Assembly: GCF_036059255.1 (NCBI RefSeq)
Contig: NZ_CP107947.1
Location: 2,790,001 to 2,854,000 of the forward strand
Length of the DNA stretch: 64,000 bases
Direction of reading: 5' to 3'
Origin: Micromonospora sp. NBC_00389
Lineage (GTDB): Bacteria > Actinomycetota > Actinomycetes > Mycobacteriales > Micromonosporaceae
In this document: positions 46,664 through 55,139 of the stretch, one piece after another
Layout: each line of letters starts with the position of its first letter
How positions within the stretch are numbered: the stretch's first letter is position 1
The notes under the pieces: generated by a model
What the model saw: only the letters and a program-made list of their open reading frames with translations
Told to the model about the DNA's origin: nothing
Databases searched by the model: none
Position numbers and translations under genes: made by a program

Positions 46664-47265
46664 AGGCTCTGGCCTGGTGGTTCTCCACCTGGCCAGACCC
46701 TTTTCGTGTCCGTGGCGAAGGCAGGGTGCTCAGTGGGTGGTCGGGAGCAGTGAGACCGTTCCGGCGGTCGGTGGACGTGGCGTCATGGACACGCGCTCGG
46801 GCCTGACGGCGGCGGCGAGCGGTGCTGGCCCGGGTGGAGCTCCGGCTTGCGACGATTCGGGGTCGGAAGTGTTGCTGTCAGTGACGGTCGCTCCAACGCG
46901 GCGGTGCGTTTCGCCGAGCCGGTGAGGCACGTGTCAGTCGCCTTTGGGTGATCGGTTCCGGGCCGCGAGCCGGTTCCTGAAGATCAACTAATGGTGGTCA
47001 GGTTTGGTTGCATCGCCTCTTATGTCCTCAGCTCTTCGGCTGATTCACTGAACAGTGATCTCCATAATTGGCCCCGAAACCCCGATTTGAGCACGCGAGT
47101 GCTCGCACGGCCTGCCGGCGCTTCGCCCAGCGACCCGCCGAAGGTGTTGTCTCCGGTCGCGGTCGTCCCGACGCCACAGTCTTCAGGTCGGCCCAGTGAC
47201 CACGCTCCGTGACAGCTCGGAAAACCGGGTGTCGAATTGCCGGTGTCCGGAGGGATCATCGGGAG
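46664..47265. other. About 600 bp without a supported gene inside island 2
   Basis: No convincing coding sequence on either strand; short open frames have unlike composition. The stretch around 46970-47070 is clearly less GC-rich than the genome average in this window. Likely the eroded left end of an integrative element. Confidence 0.5.
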
Positions 47266-47571
47266 ATGGATGACCAGCTGGCCGTGCGGCGGTTGTCGCC
47301 GCGGCGGTGGCGGGTCCTGTCGTTCCTGGCGCAGCATGGTTTGGCGTCGACGCTGGACGTGGCCCTGGTTTGTGCCGTGTCGCGGCTGACGGCTCACCGG
47401 GACCTGGTCTGGCTACGTGAGGCGGGGCTGGTACGCCGCGGGCGCTCGGCGGAGGATTGTACCCATACCTGGTGGTACGAGGTCACGGCCGAGGGGACGG
47501 AGGTGCTCCGCCGCGACCTGACGGCGTCGGGGCGGCCGGTACCGCTGCAGCTAGGCCAGCGGCCTCCGGGC
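47266..47571 (+). pseudogene. Replication-relaxation family winged-helix protein, 3'-truncated
   Basis: ATG 47266 follows CGGGAG. The N-terminal about 100 residues are a clear winged helix: RRWRVLSFLAQHGLASTLDV, SRLTAHRDLVWLREAGLVRRG, THTWWYEVTAEGTEVLRRDL. This matches replication-relaxation proteins of actinobacterial plasmids and integrative elements. After LQLGQR (about 47571) the frame becomes Arg/Ser-rich and runs antisense into the secreted-protein gene, so the 3' part has been lost. Confidence 0.7.
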
Positions 47572-47767
47572 GCGGCCGGACTGGCGCCGAGTACGCCTCA
47601 AGGCGACACTTCCCGCCGCGGACGGCCGCACGGCCCAGAACAGAGCTGCGCGTCCCTACCCCTGGTAAGGACGCACAGGCTCGTTGTGGCCAACCCCCGC
47701 AAGACCTGGCGGCGATCCTCATCCAAGGATGTCCGCTCCACCGGCCCCCACGGCGGCCGCTGGCGGT

Positions 47768-48370
47768 TCAGTCGTCGGTCGGGGGTGGTGCCAGTTCGGC
47801 GTGCCGCACGACGTAGTCGCCGGCGGTGACCGGGGCGAAGGGCACCGGCGCCATGCAGGTGCCGACCGTGCCCTCGCGCCACTGGCCGTCGGGCCCCTGG
47901 TCGGCGTTGACCACCGCCCACGAGAAGCCGACCCGGTCACCGCCAGGAGCGTCGTTCACGCTGAATCCGAGCCGGCGGCCGACCAGGTCGGCCGCCAGCG
48001 GGTCGGCCTCGGTGACCACGGCGGTGAGCGTCGCGGTCCGTGCGGCAGTGACCAGGCAGTCGACGCGGGCCGCGAAGCGGACGGTGACGCCGTTCGCCGC
48101 GAGCCGGTGGGCGACGCGGACCGTGCCGGTCGCGTCGGTGGGCAGGCCGTGGGGCGCGCCGGGCATCGGTCGGGTGTACGGGGTGGCGTGCGCGTCGAAG
48201 GTGAAGCTGCGTACGTCGCGGTCGGGCGCGAACGTCAAGCGAACCTCGCCCGCCCCTCCCACGCCGGCCGTCCTCGGCTTGTGCGTTGTGGCGCTGGCGC
48301 CCGGCACGGCGACCAGCGCCACGGCGACCACGACCGCCGCCGCGCCCAGTCCCCGAAACGTCTTCTTCAT
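47768..48370 (-). CDS. Secreted protein of unknown function
   Basis: 200 residues from ATG 48370, preceded by GGGAGGACCC; the longer frame upstream is rejected. Signal peptide: MKKTFRGLGAAAVVVAVALV with cleavage near GASATTHK. The mature part is beta-rich with RSFTFDAHATPYTRP and GDRVGFSWAVVNAD, and two Cys (VDCLV, GTCMAP). I do not recognise a named family. It resembles repetitive conserved exported proteins of actinomycetes only in a general way. Confidence 0.72.
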   Translation of the reverse strand: MKKTFRGLGAAAVVVAVALVAVPGASATTHKPRTAGVGGAGEVRLTFAPDRDVRSFTFDAHATPYTRPMPGAPHGLPTDATGTVRVAHRLAANGVTVRFAARVDCLVTAARTATLTAVVTEADPLAADLVGRRLGFSVNDAPGGDRVGFSWAVVNADQGPDGQWREGTVGTCMAPVPFAPVTAGDYVVRHAELAPPPTDD

Positions 48371-48634
48371 GGGTCCTCCCTCGTGGCGACCGGTCGTCGC
48401 CGTCGAGATCCACGCTGCCGGCAAGCGACACCCGCGACCTCCCCTGGTGGCGCGAGTCGACTCCACCCTGAGAGGGAGCTAGGAGCGCGGCGAGCTCAAG
48501 TGCATAGGCGGTCATGCGTGCGCGCTGGCCGTCGAGGGCTCTGGCGATCGCGCGAATGACAGGCGTTCCAGGTCGCGGTGCTGGTCGCTTCCACGCCACA
48601 CGCCATGTCTGGGGTCTGCGCTACCGTCGCCGCC

Positions 48635-48943
48635 ATGCCGCTGATCACAATCGCCGATGAAGCGACCGGAGCGCCGAGCGGGCCCGAGTGGATCATGGAG
48701 ATCTTCAAGGAAGAGGTACGACTCGACGAGCTGATTCGCCGGCGGGTGTTTCTGGAGGTCGCCGAGTCCGGCGCACGCGTTGATCCGGAGAAGCGGACCC
48801 GGGCGACGCTCGAGGCGTTCGGCCGCAACGGTTTCGTGGTGCTGGTCGACGACCGTCAGGTGACGAGCCTGGACGACAAGGTCCACCTGCACGTGGGGTC
48901 CCGGGTCACGTTCCTCAAGCTCGTCCCGCTGGTGGGTGGCTGA
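48635..48943 (+). CDS. Ubiquitin/MoaD/ThiS-like beta-grasp protein ending in Gly-Gly (predicted)
   Basis: 102 residues from ATG 48635; no clear Shine-Dalgarno sequence. The C-terminal third (residues 66-102) reads NGFVVLVDDRQV, then SLDDKVHLHVGSRVTFLK, then LVPLVGG, the strand-turn-strand and tail pattern of MoaD/ThiS/ubiquitin folds, with the last two residues Gly101-Gly102. The N-terminus gives a strand (PLITIADEATG), and EVRLDELIRRRVFLEVAES is a good helix. The stop overlaps the next start (TGATG), so it is coupled to the DUF4132 gene. In known systems a C-terminal diglycine is adenylated by an E1-like enzyme for sulfur transfer or protein ligation. No E1, E2 or JAB peptidase gene is nearby. 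Fold and role are inference from pattern. Confidence 0.7.
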   Translation: MPLITIADEATGAPSGPEWIMEIFKEEVRLDELIRRRVFLEVAESGARVDPEKRTRATLEAFGRNGFVVLVDDRQVTSLDDKVHLHVGSRVTFLKLVPLVGG

Positions 48944-51603
48944 TGGGCACGTTCGACCCGGATCAGGCGCTGCGCCTGGTGGTCAACCGCGTCAAGGAGT
49001 GGTACGAGCGGCTTGACGGCTTCACCCTCAACCGAAGTGATCAGCGGGAGTTCGTCAATCAGGTGGCCACGGTGTGTGGCTGGGCGCCGGCCGACGCGGG
49101 TCGGGTGCTGCTCGCCGCGCTGAACGACCCGGACGGACCGTACGGTCTTCTTCCCGCGCAGCTCGAACTCCTTCCGGAGGCCACGCGACAGGCCGAGCTG
49201 CTCGGCTCGGCCGTGGCGGCGCTGGAGGACGCCGAGGCGGATCACGATCGGCGGGTCGCCGCGGCGATGACGGTGATCGGAAGCCTGCCGCGCCGCCACA
49301 ACATCACGAAGGACAACCCGTGGGGGGCCGCCTGCCACGAAATGTGGGCCCGGACGGAGCAACTCCTGGCCGCGCAGCCGGCGGACGTGCGGCAGACACT
49401 GTTCGACGCATTGACGGTGCCCGAGCAGGACAGCGACGGGCGGACCACGCTGATCCGCCGTCTGCTCTCGGCCGGTGGGCTGGACGGTTCCGGATGGCTG
49501 GATCGGCTGGGCGGTCACGCCCGACTGGGATTCAACGACTGGAGCTACAGGCTCCTCAAGTGGACCTGGGAATCGATCGAGACGGAGTACCTCGCCGGAC
49601 GTACGCACCCGGCGGCGCTGGCAACCTGGCGCCGGACGCGAATCGAGCACTTCGTTCGCGACGTGGGCGACGCGGACGAGACGCTGTGGCCCATTCCCAA
49701 CGTCGGTGAACCGTGGGCCGACCGCGCCATCGCGGACATCGAGGCGATGCCCGAGGAACGCCGGCCCGCCTGGCGCGCGTTGCTCGCCCACTGCCTGCTC
49801 GGCGCGGAGAAGGCGAGGCCGACGGCCGCCTGGCAAAAGAGCGCCCGGCTCCTGCTCGACGCGGTCGGCGGCGACGAGTTCACCGCCCGGCTCGACGACT
49901 GGCTCCCGCTGGTGGGTCTGGCACGTAGCCTGCCACTGCGCATGACCACGTGTTGTAGGGGTCACTTCGCCGACGTACCGCCGCGGATGCTCGACCGTCA
50001 CAACGTCGGGCTGCTGTGGGGCCTGATCTGGATGCGGGCGATCTGCCCGCCGTCGGAGGACACCCTGCGCAGCCTCGGCCAGATCGCGGAACGGGCCACC
50101 CGCAAGATACCCGGGCATGGTCCGGCGAGCCCGAAACTGGCGAACGTCGCGGTCGGCGCGCTCATCGACGCCGATCATCCCGCAGCCCTCGCGCAACTGG
50201 CTCGGCTGGCGTCGCGGCTGACCTACAAGAGCACGCTGCGCATCGTCGAAAAGGGCCTGACCAAGCACGCCGAGGCGCTCGGCATCGGCCGTGAGGACGT
50301 CGAGGAGATGGCGCTGCCCGGCTTCGGGCTGCCGCTCGCTGACAAGCTGGGTGACTGCTCGTACGAGGTTGAGGTTCGCGGCACCGACGCCGTAGTGGTG
50401 TGGCGCAATGCGGACGGCAAGGTGGTCAAGGCCCCTCCGGCGCAGGTGCGCAAGGACCACGGCGAGGAGGTGAAGGAGCTGAAGGCGACCGTCACGGACA
50501 TCGGCGCCACGCTGATCGGCACCCGTGACCGCCTGGAAGGGCTGCTGCGGCGCGACCGCACGTGGACCGCCGAGCAGTGGCGCGAGCGATTCCTGGATCA
50601 CCCACTGGCCGGGACCCTGGCCCGGCGGCTGATCTGGACCGTCGACGGCGTCGCCTGCTGCTGGGGCGGTGATGCCCTGCGGACCGTGGAGGACGCGGTG
50701 CTCGAGCCCGCCGACGGCGCCACGGTCCGGCTCTGGCACCCGGTCGACGACCCGGCCGCGGTCGGTTCCTGGCGGGACTTCCTGGCCCGGCACGCGATCA
50801 CCCAGCCGTTCAAGCAGGCACACCGGGAGCAGTACCTGCTGACCGACGCGGAGCGGGCCACCGGTACGTATTCCAACCGGTTCGCCGCGCACATCGTGCG
50901 CCAGCACCGCCTCAACGCGCTCCTGTCCCGGCGCGGCTGGTTGCACGTGCGACACCGCAACGACGGCGCCTCCTACGGCATGCCCTGGCTGGCCCTGCCC
51001 GACTGGGAGCTACGTGCCGAGCTGGGCATCGCCGGGATCGAGGATCGGGGCGACGACCTGACGTTCGACACGATGGCGACCGATCAGCTGCGGATCACCC
51101 GGGAAGACAGCACGCCAATGCCGCTGGAGCAGGTCCCGGCGGTCGTGCTGAGCGAGGTGATGCGCGACGTCGACCTGTTCGTGGCCGCCGCCGGGGTGGG
51201 CAACGACCCGAACTGGTACGACGGTGGCCCTCTGGGCCGGTATCGCGACTACTGGGCGCGGAACAGCTTCGGGGACCTCACCCCGCGCGGCGAGACGCGC
51301 CGGGAGGTGCTGGCCGAGCTGATCCCTCGGCTGGCGATCGCCGACCGCTGCACCGTCACCGACAAGTTCCTTGAGGTGCGCGGTGATCTGCACACGTATC
51401 GCATCCACTGCGGTACGGGCAACATCCTGATCGCCCCGGACGGCCGCTACCTGTGCATCATCCCGGACTCGGCGAAGGCGAAGGAGCCGGAGATGTTCCT
51501 GCCCTTCGAAGGCGACAGCCGGCTCGCCGAGATCATCAGTAAGGCGCTGCTACTGGCGGCCGACAAGAAGATCAAGGACCCGGTGATTTTGCACCAGCTG
51601 TGA
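48943..51603 (+). CDS. Large DUF4132 (MolR-like) protein
   Basis: 886 residues from ATG 48943, one base overlapping the preceding stop. The N-terminal about 430 residues are helical and repeat-like (HEAT-like impression). The DUF4132 domain lies about 440-680, with WTAEQWRERFLDHPLAGTL, LIWTVDG and QPFKQAHREQYLL (about 620-633). A conserved-looking C-terminal domain (about 725-886) includes VRGDLHTYRIHCGTGNILI and YLCIIPDS. Cys pairs occur at TTCCRGH (about 335) and VACCWGG (about 571). No NTPase or nuclease motif is seen. DUF4132 proteins include E. coli MolR/YehI; function unknown. The coupling to a Gly-Gly protein is the main clue. Confidence 0.85.
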   Translation: MGTFDPDQALRLVVNRVKEWYERLDGFTLNRSDQREFVNQVATVCGWAPADAGRVLLAALNDPDGPYGLLPAQLELLPEATRQAELLGSAVAALEDAEADHDRRVAAAMTVIGSLPRRHNITKDNPWGAACHEMWARTEQLLAAQPADVRQTLFDALTVPEQDSDGRTTLIRRLLSAGGLDGSGWLDRLGGHARLGFNDWSYRLLKWTWESIETEYLAGRTHPAALATWRRTRIEHFVRDVGDADETLWPIPNVGEPWADRAIADIEAMPEERRPAWRALLAHCLLGAEKARPTAAWQKSARLLLDAVGGDEFTARLDDWLPLVGLARSLPLRMTTCCRGHFADVPPRMLDRHNVGLLWGLIWMRAICPPSEDTLRSLGQIAERATRKIPGHGPASPKLANVAVGALIDADHPAALAQLARLASRLTYKSTLRIVEKGLTKHAEALGIGREDVEEMALPGFGLPLADKLGDCSYEVEVRGTDAVVVWRNADGKVVKAPPAQVRKDHGEEVKELKATVTDIGATLIGTRDRLEGLLRRDRTWTAEQWRERFLDHPLAGTLARRLIWTVDGVACCWGGDALRTVEDAVLEPADGATVRLWHPVDDPAAVGSWRDFLARHAITQPFKQAHREQYLLTDAERATGTYSNRFAAHIVRQHRLNALLSRRGWLHVRHRNDGASYGMPWLALPDWELRAELGIAGIEDRGDDLTFDTMATDQLRITREDSTPMPLEQVPAVVLSEVMRDVDLFVAAAGVGNDPNWYDGGPLGRYRDYWARNSFGDLTPRGETRREVLAELIPRLAIADRCTVTDKFLEVRGDLHTYRIHCGTGNILIAPDGRYLCIIPDSAKAKEPEMFLPFEGDSRLAEIISKALLLAADKKIKDPVILHQL

Positions 51604-51686
51604 GGCGCTCGGCCTCGCGTACGTCGCCATGTCGAGTCGAGGAGGCCGCGACGTCGGGTCGCGACCTCCTCCAGTGGCCTGGTCGG

Positions 51687-52352
51687 TCAGTTGGCCGTGG
51701 CCGATCCTGCGTTCAGCAACGCCGGATCCACATCGGGGACGGCGAGCCTGGGGTTCCACCCTGCCGCCACGACACGCATGACGAATCCTGCGGCCTCCTC
51801 CAACTGACGTGCACTAGCGAGCCCACCAACCACGGCAGTCCGCGCACCAAGATCCTCAGTCAGCCTGCCGGCGCGTTCAAGCGCCTCGGGCTGATCGCCG
51901 CAGATCGCCACGACCGGCGCCGAGTCGCGCGGTCCTGCGTAGGGCCAAGACGCTCCAGCGAACAAGTGGAATGCTTTGACCACGTGAGCGCCCGGCGCAA
52001 CGCGAGCGACAAGCTCTCCTGCCGAGCCCGACGTCGGCTTCAGCTGCCCGGTGGCGTAGTCGACAGCGTTGGTGCAGTCGATCACCGTAACCCCGCTCAG
52101 TGAGCCGTCAGCACCACCGACGAGGGAGAGCGCCTCCTCCAGGCCCTCCCACGCGACCGCGACCACGACCACCTCGACCTGTGCTGCGAAGTCGGCGGGA
52201 CCGACAGCCTGGGCTGCGCCGCCGATCTGGCCAGCAGCCCGACTGGCGTTTTCCGGGTTGCGCCCTGTTACCACGACCAGATGGCCAGCTCCCGCCCACA
52301 CTCGGCCAAGCGCTATAGCGAGGTTGCCCGTTCCCAGGATTCCTACGTTCAC
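51687..52352 (-). CDS. NAD(P)-binding oxidoreductase of the F420H2:NADP+ reductase-like family
   Basis: 221 residues. GTG 52352 is chosen because AAGGAG lies 6 nt upstream; ATG 52367 is in frame but lacks such a site. Rossmann motif VGILGTGNLAIALGRVWAGAGH at the N-terminus, then VVVTGRNPENA, VIDCTNAVD, HVVKAFHLFAGASW and VVAICGDQPEA. These resemble NpdG/FNO-like and NADPH-dependent reductases of the NAD-binding F420 family. Cofactor partner not proven. Divergent from an HxlR regulator 90 bp away, which probably controls it. Confidence 0.85.
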   Translation of the reverse strand: MNVGILGTGNLAIALGRVWAGAGHLVVVTGRNPENASRAAGQIGGAAQAVGPADFAAQVEVVVVAVAWEGLEEALSLVGGADGSLSGVTVIDCTNAVDYATGQLKPTSGSAGELVARVAPGAHVVKAFHLFAGASWPYAGPRDSAPVVAICGDQPEALERAGRLTEDLGARTAVVGGLASARQLEEAAGFVMRVVAAGWNPRLAVPDVDPALLNAGSATAN

Positions 52353-52390
52353 CGCGATCTCCTTCATCTGTGGGACGACGTGGGGAACGT

Positions 52391-52407
52391 TAGGAGGCCG
52401 CTTCCTA
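52391..52407. promoter_or_regulatory. Near-perfect 17-bp inverted repeat between oxidoreductase and HxlR regulator
   Basis: TAGGAGGCCGCTTCCTA, with only one mismatched pair besides the centre, in the 90-bp divergent region, 36 nt upstream of the HxlR start. A likely autoregulatory operator of the HxlR-type protein. Confidence 0.5.
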
Positions 52408-52442
52408 CCGTTTGGTGGGAGAGATCCTGCGAAACTGGAACG

Positions 52443-52808
52443 ATGATCGACGGCACCTGCCAGACGTTTGTCTCGGACTGTCATGTCCGCGCGGCAGTTG
52501 AACTCATCAACCACACGTGGGATCCGGTAGTCCTGTCAGCGCTGCGCGCCGGCCCAACGAGACGCAACGACCTGTTGGTACGCATCACAGGCATCAGCGA
52601 CAAGGTCCTGACGCAGGCGTTGCACCGCCTTCGAGCGCGGGGACTGGTCGTCCGGCAGGGCAACGACGAGCGGCTGCCGGGAAGCCACGGCGTCGTCTAT
52701 CAGCTGTCGCCTTTGGGCGGGTCGTTCGCCAACGGCCCACTCGCACAACTGGCCCAATGGGCCGCAGCGAACCAGGCAGACCTCATCGAGCCGTCAACAA
52801 CGTCATGA
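52443..52808 (+). CDS. HxlR-family (MarR-like) winged-helix regulator
   Basis: 121 residues from ATG 52443. HxlR core: INHTWDPVVLSALRAGPTRRNDLL, GISDKVLTQALHRLRARGLVVR, YQLSPLG. A Cys in SDCHVRAAVEL just before the core is at the position used for thiol or quinone sensing in YodB/HypR-type members. Divergently paired with the oxidoreductase, suggesting an electrophile or redox response. Ends 28 nt before the decayed att copy. Confidence 0.9.
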   Translation: MIDGTCQTFVSDCHVRAAVELINHTWDPVVLSALRAGPTRRNDLLVRITGISDKVLTQALHRLRARGLVVRQGNDERLPGSHGVVYQLSPLGGSFANGPLAQLAQWAAANQADLIEPSTTS

Positions 52809-52835
52809 CCCGCAACACCTCTGACGAGTGTGGAC

Positions 52836-52872
52836 CTTAATCCGCGGTTCGGGGGTCGAGTCCCTGGCGGCT
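52836..52872 (+). repeat. Degenerate attachment site, copy 3 (tRNA-Lys 3' fragment)
   Basis: About 37 bp matching 41152-41190 with one missing G (GCGG for GCGGG) and one T-to-G change in the T-loop region; similarity ends at CTGGCGGC. The acceptor end and CCA are lost. It marks the right end of the accessory region. Confidence 0.8.
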
Positions 52873-52919
52873 CCTGCGGGACATTGGAGAACGTCGCACC
52901 CTCGCCCTAAGGTTCGCCC

Positions 52920-53770
52920 GTGATTCCGCGAAATTTGAAGATCCTCGATCAGGTACACGCCGAGGCGCTGAGCCGGGACATCCCAGCGGACGACGTGGAG
53001 CGGTGGCTGGGGCTCACCCGCCCGTGTGCGCTCCTGACCCAGGAGGGGGATGGGCCGGTCGTGGGCGTGGTCCGGGGTCCCGTGATGCTTCCCGCCGACG
53101 CCAAGGACCCCGATTATCCCCTCATCGCCACCATCGACTGCGCGGCCGTTCCGGCAGACGTAACGGATCTTCCGCTGCCGACCGACGGTCAGTTGCTGCT
53201 GTTCGGCTGGCCCGAAGAGCACGGCTGGGGCGAGGTGAGGTACGTGCCGGCAGGCGTGGCCGTCGAGGAGCGAGAGCAGTACCCGCCTGGCTTCCCTCCG
53301 GACGAGCCGGAGAATGCCGAGGTTTACGCGGAGCTCCCGCAGGGCGATCTGCACCTGACAGTCGATATCTCCCTGCCGTCCGTCCCGACGGTCCCAGGAC
53401 CCCCGTGGTCCGCGCCGCAGCCTAGAAATCCCCAGTTCGAGGCACTGACCCGGGTGTGGCGGGACGTCCTGACCGACGTGCCGGACGGCATGTTCTCGTA
53501 CGGGGGCACACAACGCCGCTGCTGATAGGCGGACACGGCACGGGCTGCAACGGCTTCAATCCGGCCTGGTTGGCCGCCGACTACGCGATGAAGGAGGAGC
53601 GACAGGGCTCCGTCCAGCCGGGGCCACCCAGCCCTGGTGACTGGGTTCTGCTGGCCGAGTTCCACGGCGGCAGGCAAGGAGGCGCGACCATCTACTGGAC
53701 GATCCAACGTGACGACCTGATCGTCCAGCGCTTCGACCGTGCCCGCGTCTTCGTGTACTGGAATCCCTGA
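52920..53770 (+). pseudogene. DUF1963 (YwqG-like) protein, frameshifted near 53502-53506
   Basis: From GTG 52920 the first frame gives about 195 sensible residues (GQLLLFGWPEEHGWGEVRYVP; DGMFSYGG) and then stops at 53525. The next frame continues the same family (PLLIGGHGTGCNGFNP; GDWVLLAEFHGGRQGGATIYW; LIVQRFDRARVFVYWNP) to 53770. The switch is in a run of five G, where a one-base error or mutation would explain it. Joined length about 283 residues, right for DUF1963. Immediately outside the decayed att site. Confidence 0.82.
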
Positions 53771-53910
53771 GGCCGGGCCAGCTCACTGAGCTGATCTCCA
53801 CCGTGTGCTGGGCATTCGCCGTCGAGTCTGACGGTGGGTGCCCCGCACTGTTTCTTCACGCGGGCGTGGTCTCGCCGGATAGGTTCGCGTTCGGTGGGTA
53901 AGCGGCGCGC

Positions 53911-55125
53911 GTGCCCGGGAGCGAGGAGCCGGCAGCCGAATCCGACCCGGCACCACACGGGCGCGTTCGGGCTGCCCGAACGGTTGCCGGCCTGCGGGAG
54001 CGGGGGCAGCACGCGCTACACGCCCGCGCCTGGCGGTTACGCCTGTTCGGTCTGCTCGCCGTGCAGGCCGGCGTCGCGGCGACGATCGCCTGGTTCGTGG
54101 CGTACGAGTTCCTGGACAATGCCTCCCCGGTCGTCGCACCCACCACCGCGGTCGGCATCGTGGCCGCCGCGATGGGATCACGCCTGCGGCGCACCGTCGA
54201 GTTGCTGATCGGGGTCGTCCTCGGGCTCGCCGTCGGTGACACGCTCATGCCGCTGTTCGGCATCGGTCCCTGGCAGACCGGCGTGGTCGTCGTGCTGGCG
54301 ATCATCGTCGCCGTACTGCTCAAGGGTGGTGGTTCCCTGCTCACCCAGGCCGGTGGTACCGCGGTGCTCATTGCCACCCTGGAGCCGCCCGTACGCGAAC
54401 TGTCCATCCCCCGCTTCGTCGACGCCGCAGTCGGCGGGCTGGTCGGGCTGGCGGTCGGTCTGCTGTTGGTGCCCATCCACCCGCAGAAGACGGTGCTGCG
54501 GCTGGCCGAACCCGTCGTCGGCCCGGCGGCCGCCGCCATGCATAAGCTGGCTGCGGCCCTGCGCGCCCGCGATCTTGGCGAGGCCGAGCAGAGCCTGCGT
54601 GAGTTGCGGAATCTCGGCCCGCAGGTCAACGCGCTGAACGAGGGGCTCAGCGCCGCCCAGGAGGTGGTGCGCTTGGCGCCGCTGCGCTGGCGTGAGCGAC
54701 AATCCCTGGCTTTCCACACGGAGTCCATCCGGCATCTTGAGCGCAGCCTGCACAGCTGCCGGTCCATGGCGAGACGACTCACGACGGCCCTCAAGGACGG
54801 TGAACCGATACCGGAGGAGTTCCCCGCGGCCATCGACCTACTGGCCGCCGCCGTGCTGACCCTGAGGTGGACGATCCAGGCCAGTGAGGAACCGCGGGAG
54901 GCGCGCGAGCAGATCCTGACGGCCGTCGAGCTGGCCGGACGGGCGCAGGGGGGTTCGTCAAGGGACAGCGGCGGCCCGCACGCCCACCGATTGCACTACT
55001 CGGGGTTGGTCGCCGTGGGGGAGATCCGGACAGCCGCGCACGATCTGCTCATCGCCAGCGGGCTGGACGCCCGCACAGCGGCCAGCATGGTGCGGCGGGC
55101 GGTGGGTTGGGAGGAGCAGGACTGA
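53911..55125 (+). CDS. FUSC/aromatic acid exporter (ArAE)-like membrane protein
   Basis: 404 residues from GTG 53911. Six membrane helices in about 45-190, including FGLLAVQAGVAATIAWFVAYE, VVAPTTAVGIVAAAMGSRLRRTVELLIGVVLGLAVGD, the typical FUSC signature region with a conserved Arg. The C-terminal about 200 residues are helical and cytoplasmic (GEAEQSLRELRNLGPQVNALN). Likely a small-molecule efflux protein; substrate unknown. Confidence 0.85.
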   Translation: MPGSEEPAAESDPAPHGRVRAARTVAGLRERGQHALHARAWRLRLFGLLAVQAGVAATIAWFVAYEFLDNASPVVAPTTAVGIVAAAMGSRLRRTVELLIGVVLGLAVGDTLMPLFGIGPWQTGVVVVLAIIVAVLLKGGGSLLTQAGGTAVLIATLEPPVRELSIPRFVDAAVGGLVGLAVGLLLVPIHPQKTVLRLAEPVVGPAAAAMHKLAAALRARDLGEAEQSLRELRNLGPQVNALNEGLSAAQEVVRLAPLRWRERQSLAFHTESIRHLERSLHSCRSMARRLTTALKDGEPIPEEFPAAIDLLAAAVLTLRWTIQASEEPREAREQILTAVELAGRAQGGSSRDSGGPHAHRLHYSGLVAVGEIRTAAHDLLIASGLDARTAASMVRRAVGWEEQD

Positions 55126-55139
55126 GTCAGCTCCGCGCG

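Larger units (their letters stand above)
46612..52872 (+). mobile_element. Genomic island 2 (6.2 kb) between att copy 2 and decayed att copy 3
   Basis: A second accessory block directly after island 1, ending at a degenerate tRNA-Lys 3' fragment (52836-52872). It contains a truncated replication-relaxation type gene, a secreted protein, the Gly-Gly small protein/DUF4132 pair and an HxlR/oxidoreductase pair. No integrase remains. Either it integrated before or after island 1 at the same tRNA, or both once formed one larger element. Confidence 0.65.

Noticed and set aside
47572..47829. C-terminal extension of the replication-relaxation frame
   Set aside because: Composition becomes Arg/Ser-rich and it overlaps the secreted-protein gene on the other strand; treated as read-through after truncation.
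48380..48600. Short minus-strand frame upstream of the secreted-protein gene
   Set aside because: No start signal and no recognisable fold; possible gene fragment but unsupported.
48856..50955. A 699-codon open frame antisense to the DUF4132 gene
   Set aside because: Its protein is Arg/Gly/Gln/Val-rich without domains, the usual shadow of a high-GC gene; the plus-strand frame has clear family motifs.
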